Shown here: piece by piece, positions 6,812 through 6,929 of the stretch
How the letters are laid out: the number at the start of each line of letters is the position of its first letter
Position numbering within the stretch: position 1 is the stretch's first letter
Assembly: GCA_016787375.1 (NCBI GenBank)
Contig: JAEUUM010000187.1
Coordinates: 1 to 6,929, forward strand
Direction of reading: 5' to 3'
DNA: 6,929 nt
Source of the DNA: Saprospiraceae bacterium
GTDB taxonomy: Bacteria; Bacteroidota; Bacteroidia; Chitinophagales; Saprospiraceae
The notes under the pieces: model-generated
Told to the model about the DNA's origin: nothing
Seen by the model: only the letters and a program-made list of their open reading frames with translations
Database searches by the model: none
Program-made: the position numbers and the translations under genes

Positions 6812-6826
6812 CAAATGCACCATTTG
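6812..6826. promoter_or_regulatory. Perfect short inverted repeat CAAATG-CAC-CATTTG
   Basis: Six-base arms at 6812-6817 and 6821-6826 flank a three-base spacer. There is no T run after it, so it is not a terminator. It could be a dimer-binding operator for the leftward operon or for a gene beyond the window. CAAATG recurs once at 6880-6885. Evidence is limited to symmetry. Confidence 0.25.
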
Positions 6827-6929
6827 ATGAAACAGCATTTTGATTCCAATTAATAATCATTAGGCTACAAACAGATTGACAAATGCGATTTTCTGAATTA
6901 TCTCCAAATTAATCAAACACTAAAGTTTT

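Larger units (their letters stand above)
6625..6929. other. Non-coding region upstream of the receptor operon
   Basis: These 305 AT-rich bases contain no convincing open reading frame on either strand and no RNA gene that I can recognise. They hold the probable operon promoter near the right end of the receptor gene and two short symmetric elements further upstream. No neighbouring gene starts before the window ends, so a divergent gene may lie just beyond it. Confidence 0.6.

Overview
The window looks like a chromosomal segment from a member of the Bacteroidota, possibly Saprospiria- or Chitinophaga-like; the class is a guess. The evidence is an AT-rich sequence, no Shine-Dalgarno-like sites before the genes, a TATCTTTG (TAnnTTTG-type) promoter element, a TonB-dependent receptor with an N-terminal carboxypeptidase-regulatory-like domain, and a lipoprotein built from DUF5689-type repeats.

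Layout. Bases 3-635 (+) hold the 3' end of a GT4 glycosyltransferase gene. Bases 636-840 are an AT-rich spacer. Bases 841-1098 (+) encode a complete 85-residue helix-turn-helix protein. Bases 1098-1134 form a near-perfect hairpin terminator shared by two convergent transcription units. On the minus strand, read from right to left, lies a compact three-gene unit: a TonB-dependent receptor (6624-3898), a lipoprotein with two tandem DUF5689-like modules and a choice-of-anchor-J-like C-terminus (3876-1852), and a TrmN6/YfiC-type tRNA adenine methyltransferase (1852-1133). The gaps are 21 bases between the first two genes and a one-base TAATG overlap between the second and third. Bases 6625-6929 are non-coding and hold the probable operon promoter and two possible operator-like repeats.

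How the genes may work together. The receptor and lipoprotein look like an outer-membrane import or surface-binding pair that differs from the SusC/SusD type: the lipoprotein is not SusD-like, and its repeats suggest OB-fold-like beta modules. The substrate is not visible in the window. The tRNA methyltransferase is a housekeeping enzyme that appears to be translationally coupled to the surface system, probably for positional rather than functional reasons. The small HTH protein is unrelated in orientation, but a 12-base direct repeat brackets its start codon, which would fit autoregulation.

Most of the window belongs to recognisable families. The points most worth a second look are the receptor/DUF5689 pair with its duplicated module, and the small HTH protein with its repeat. 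I see no mobile element, CRISPR array, RNA gene or defence system.
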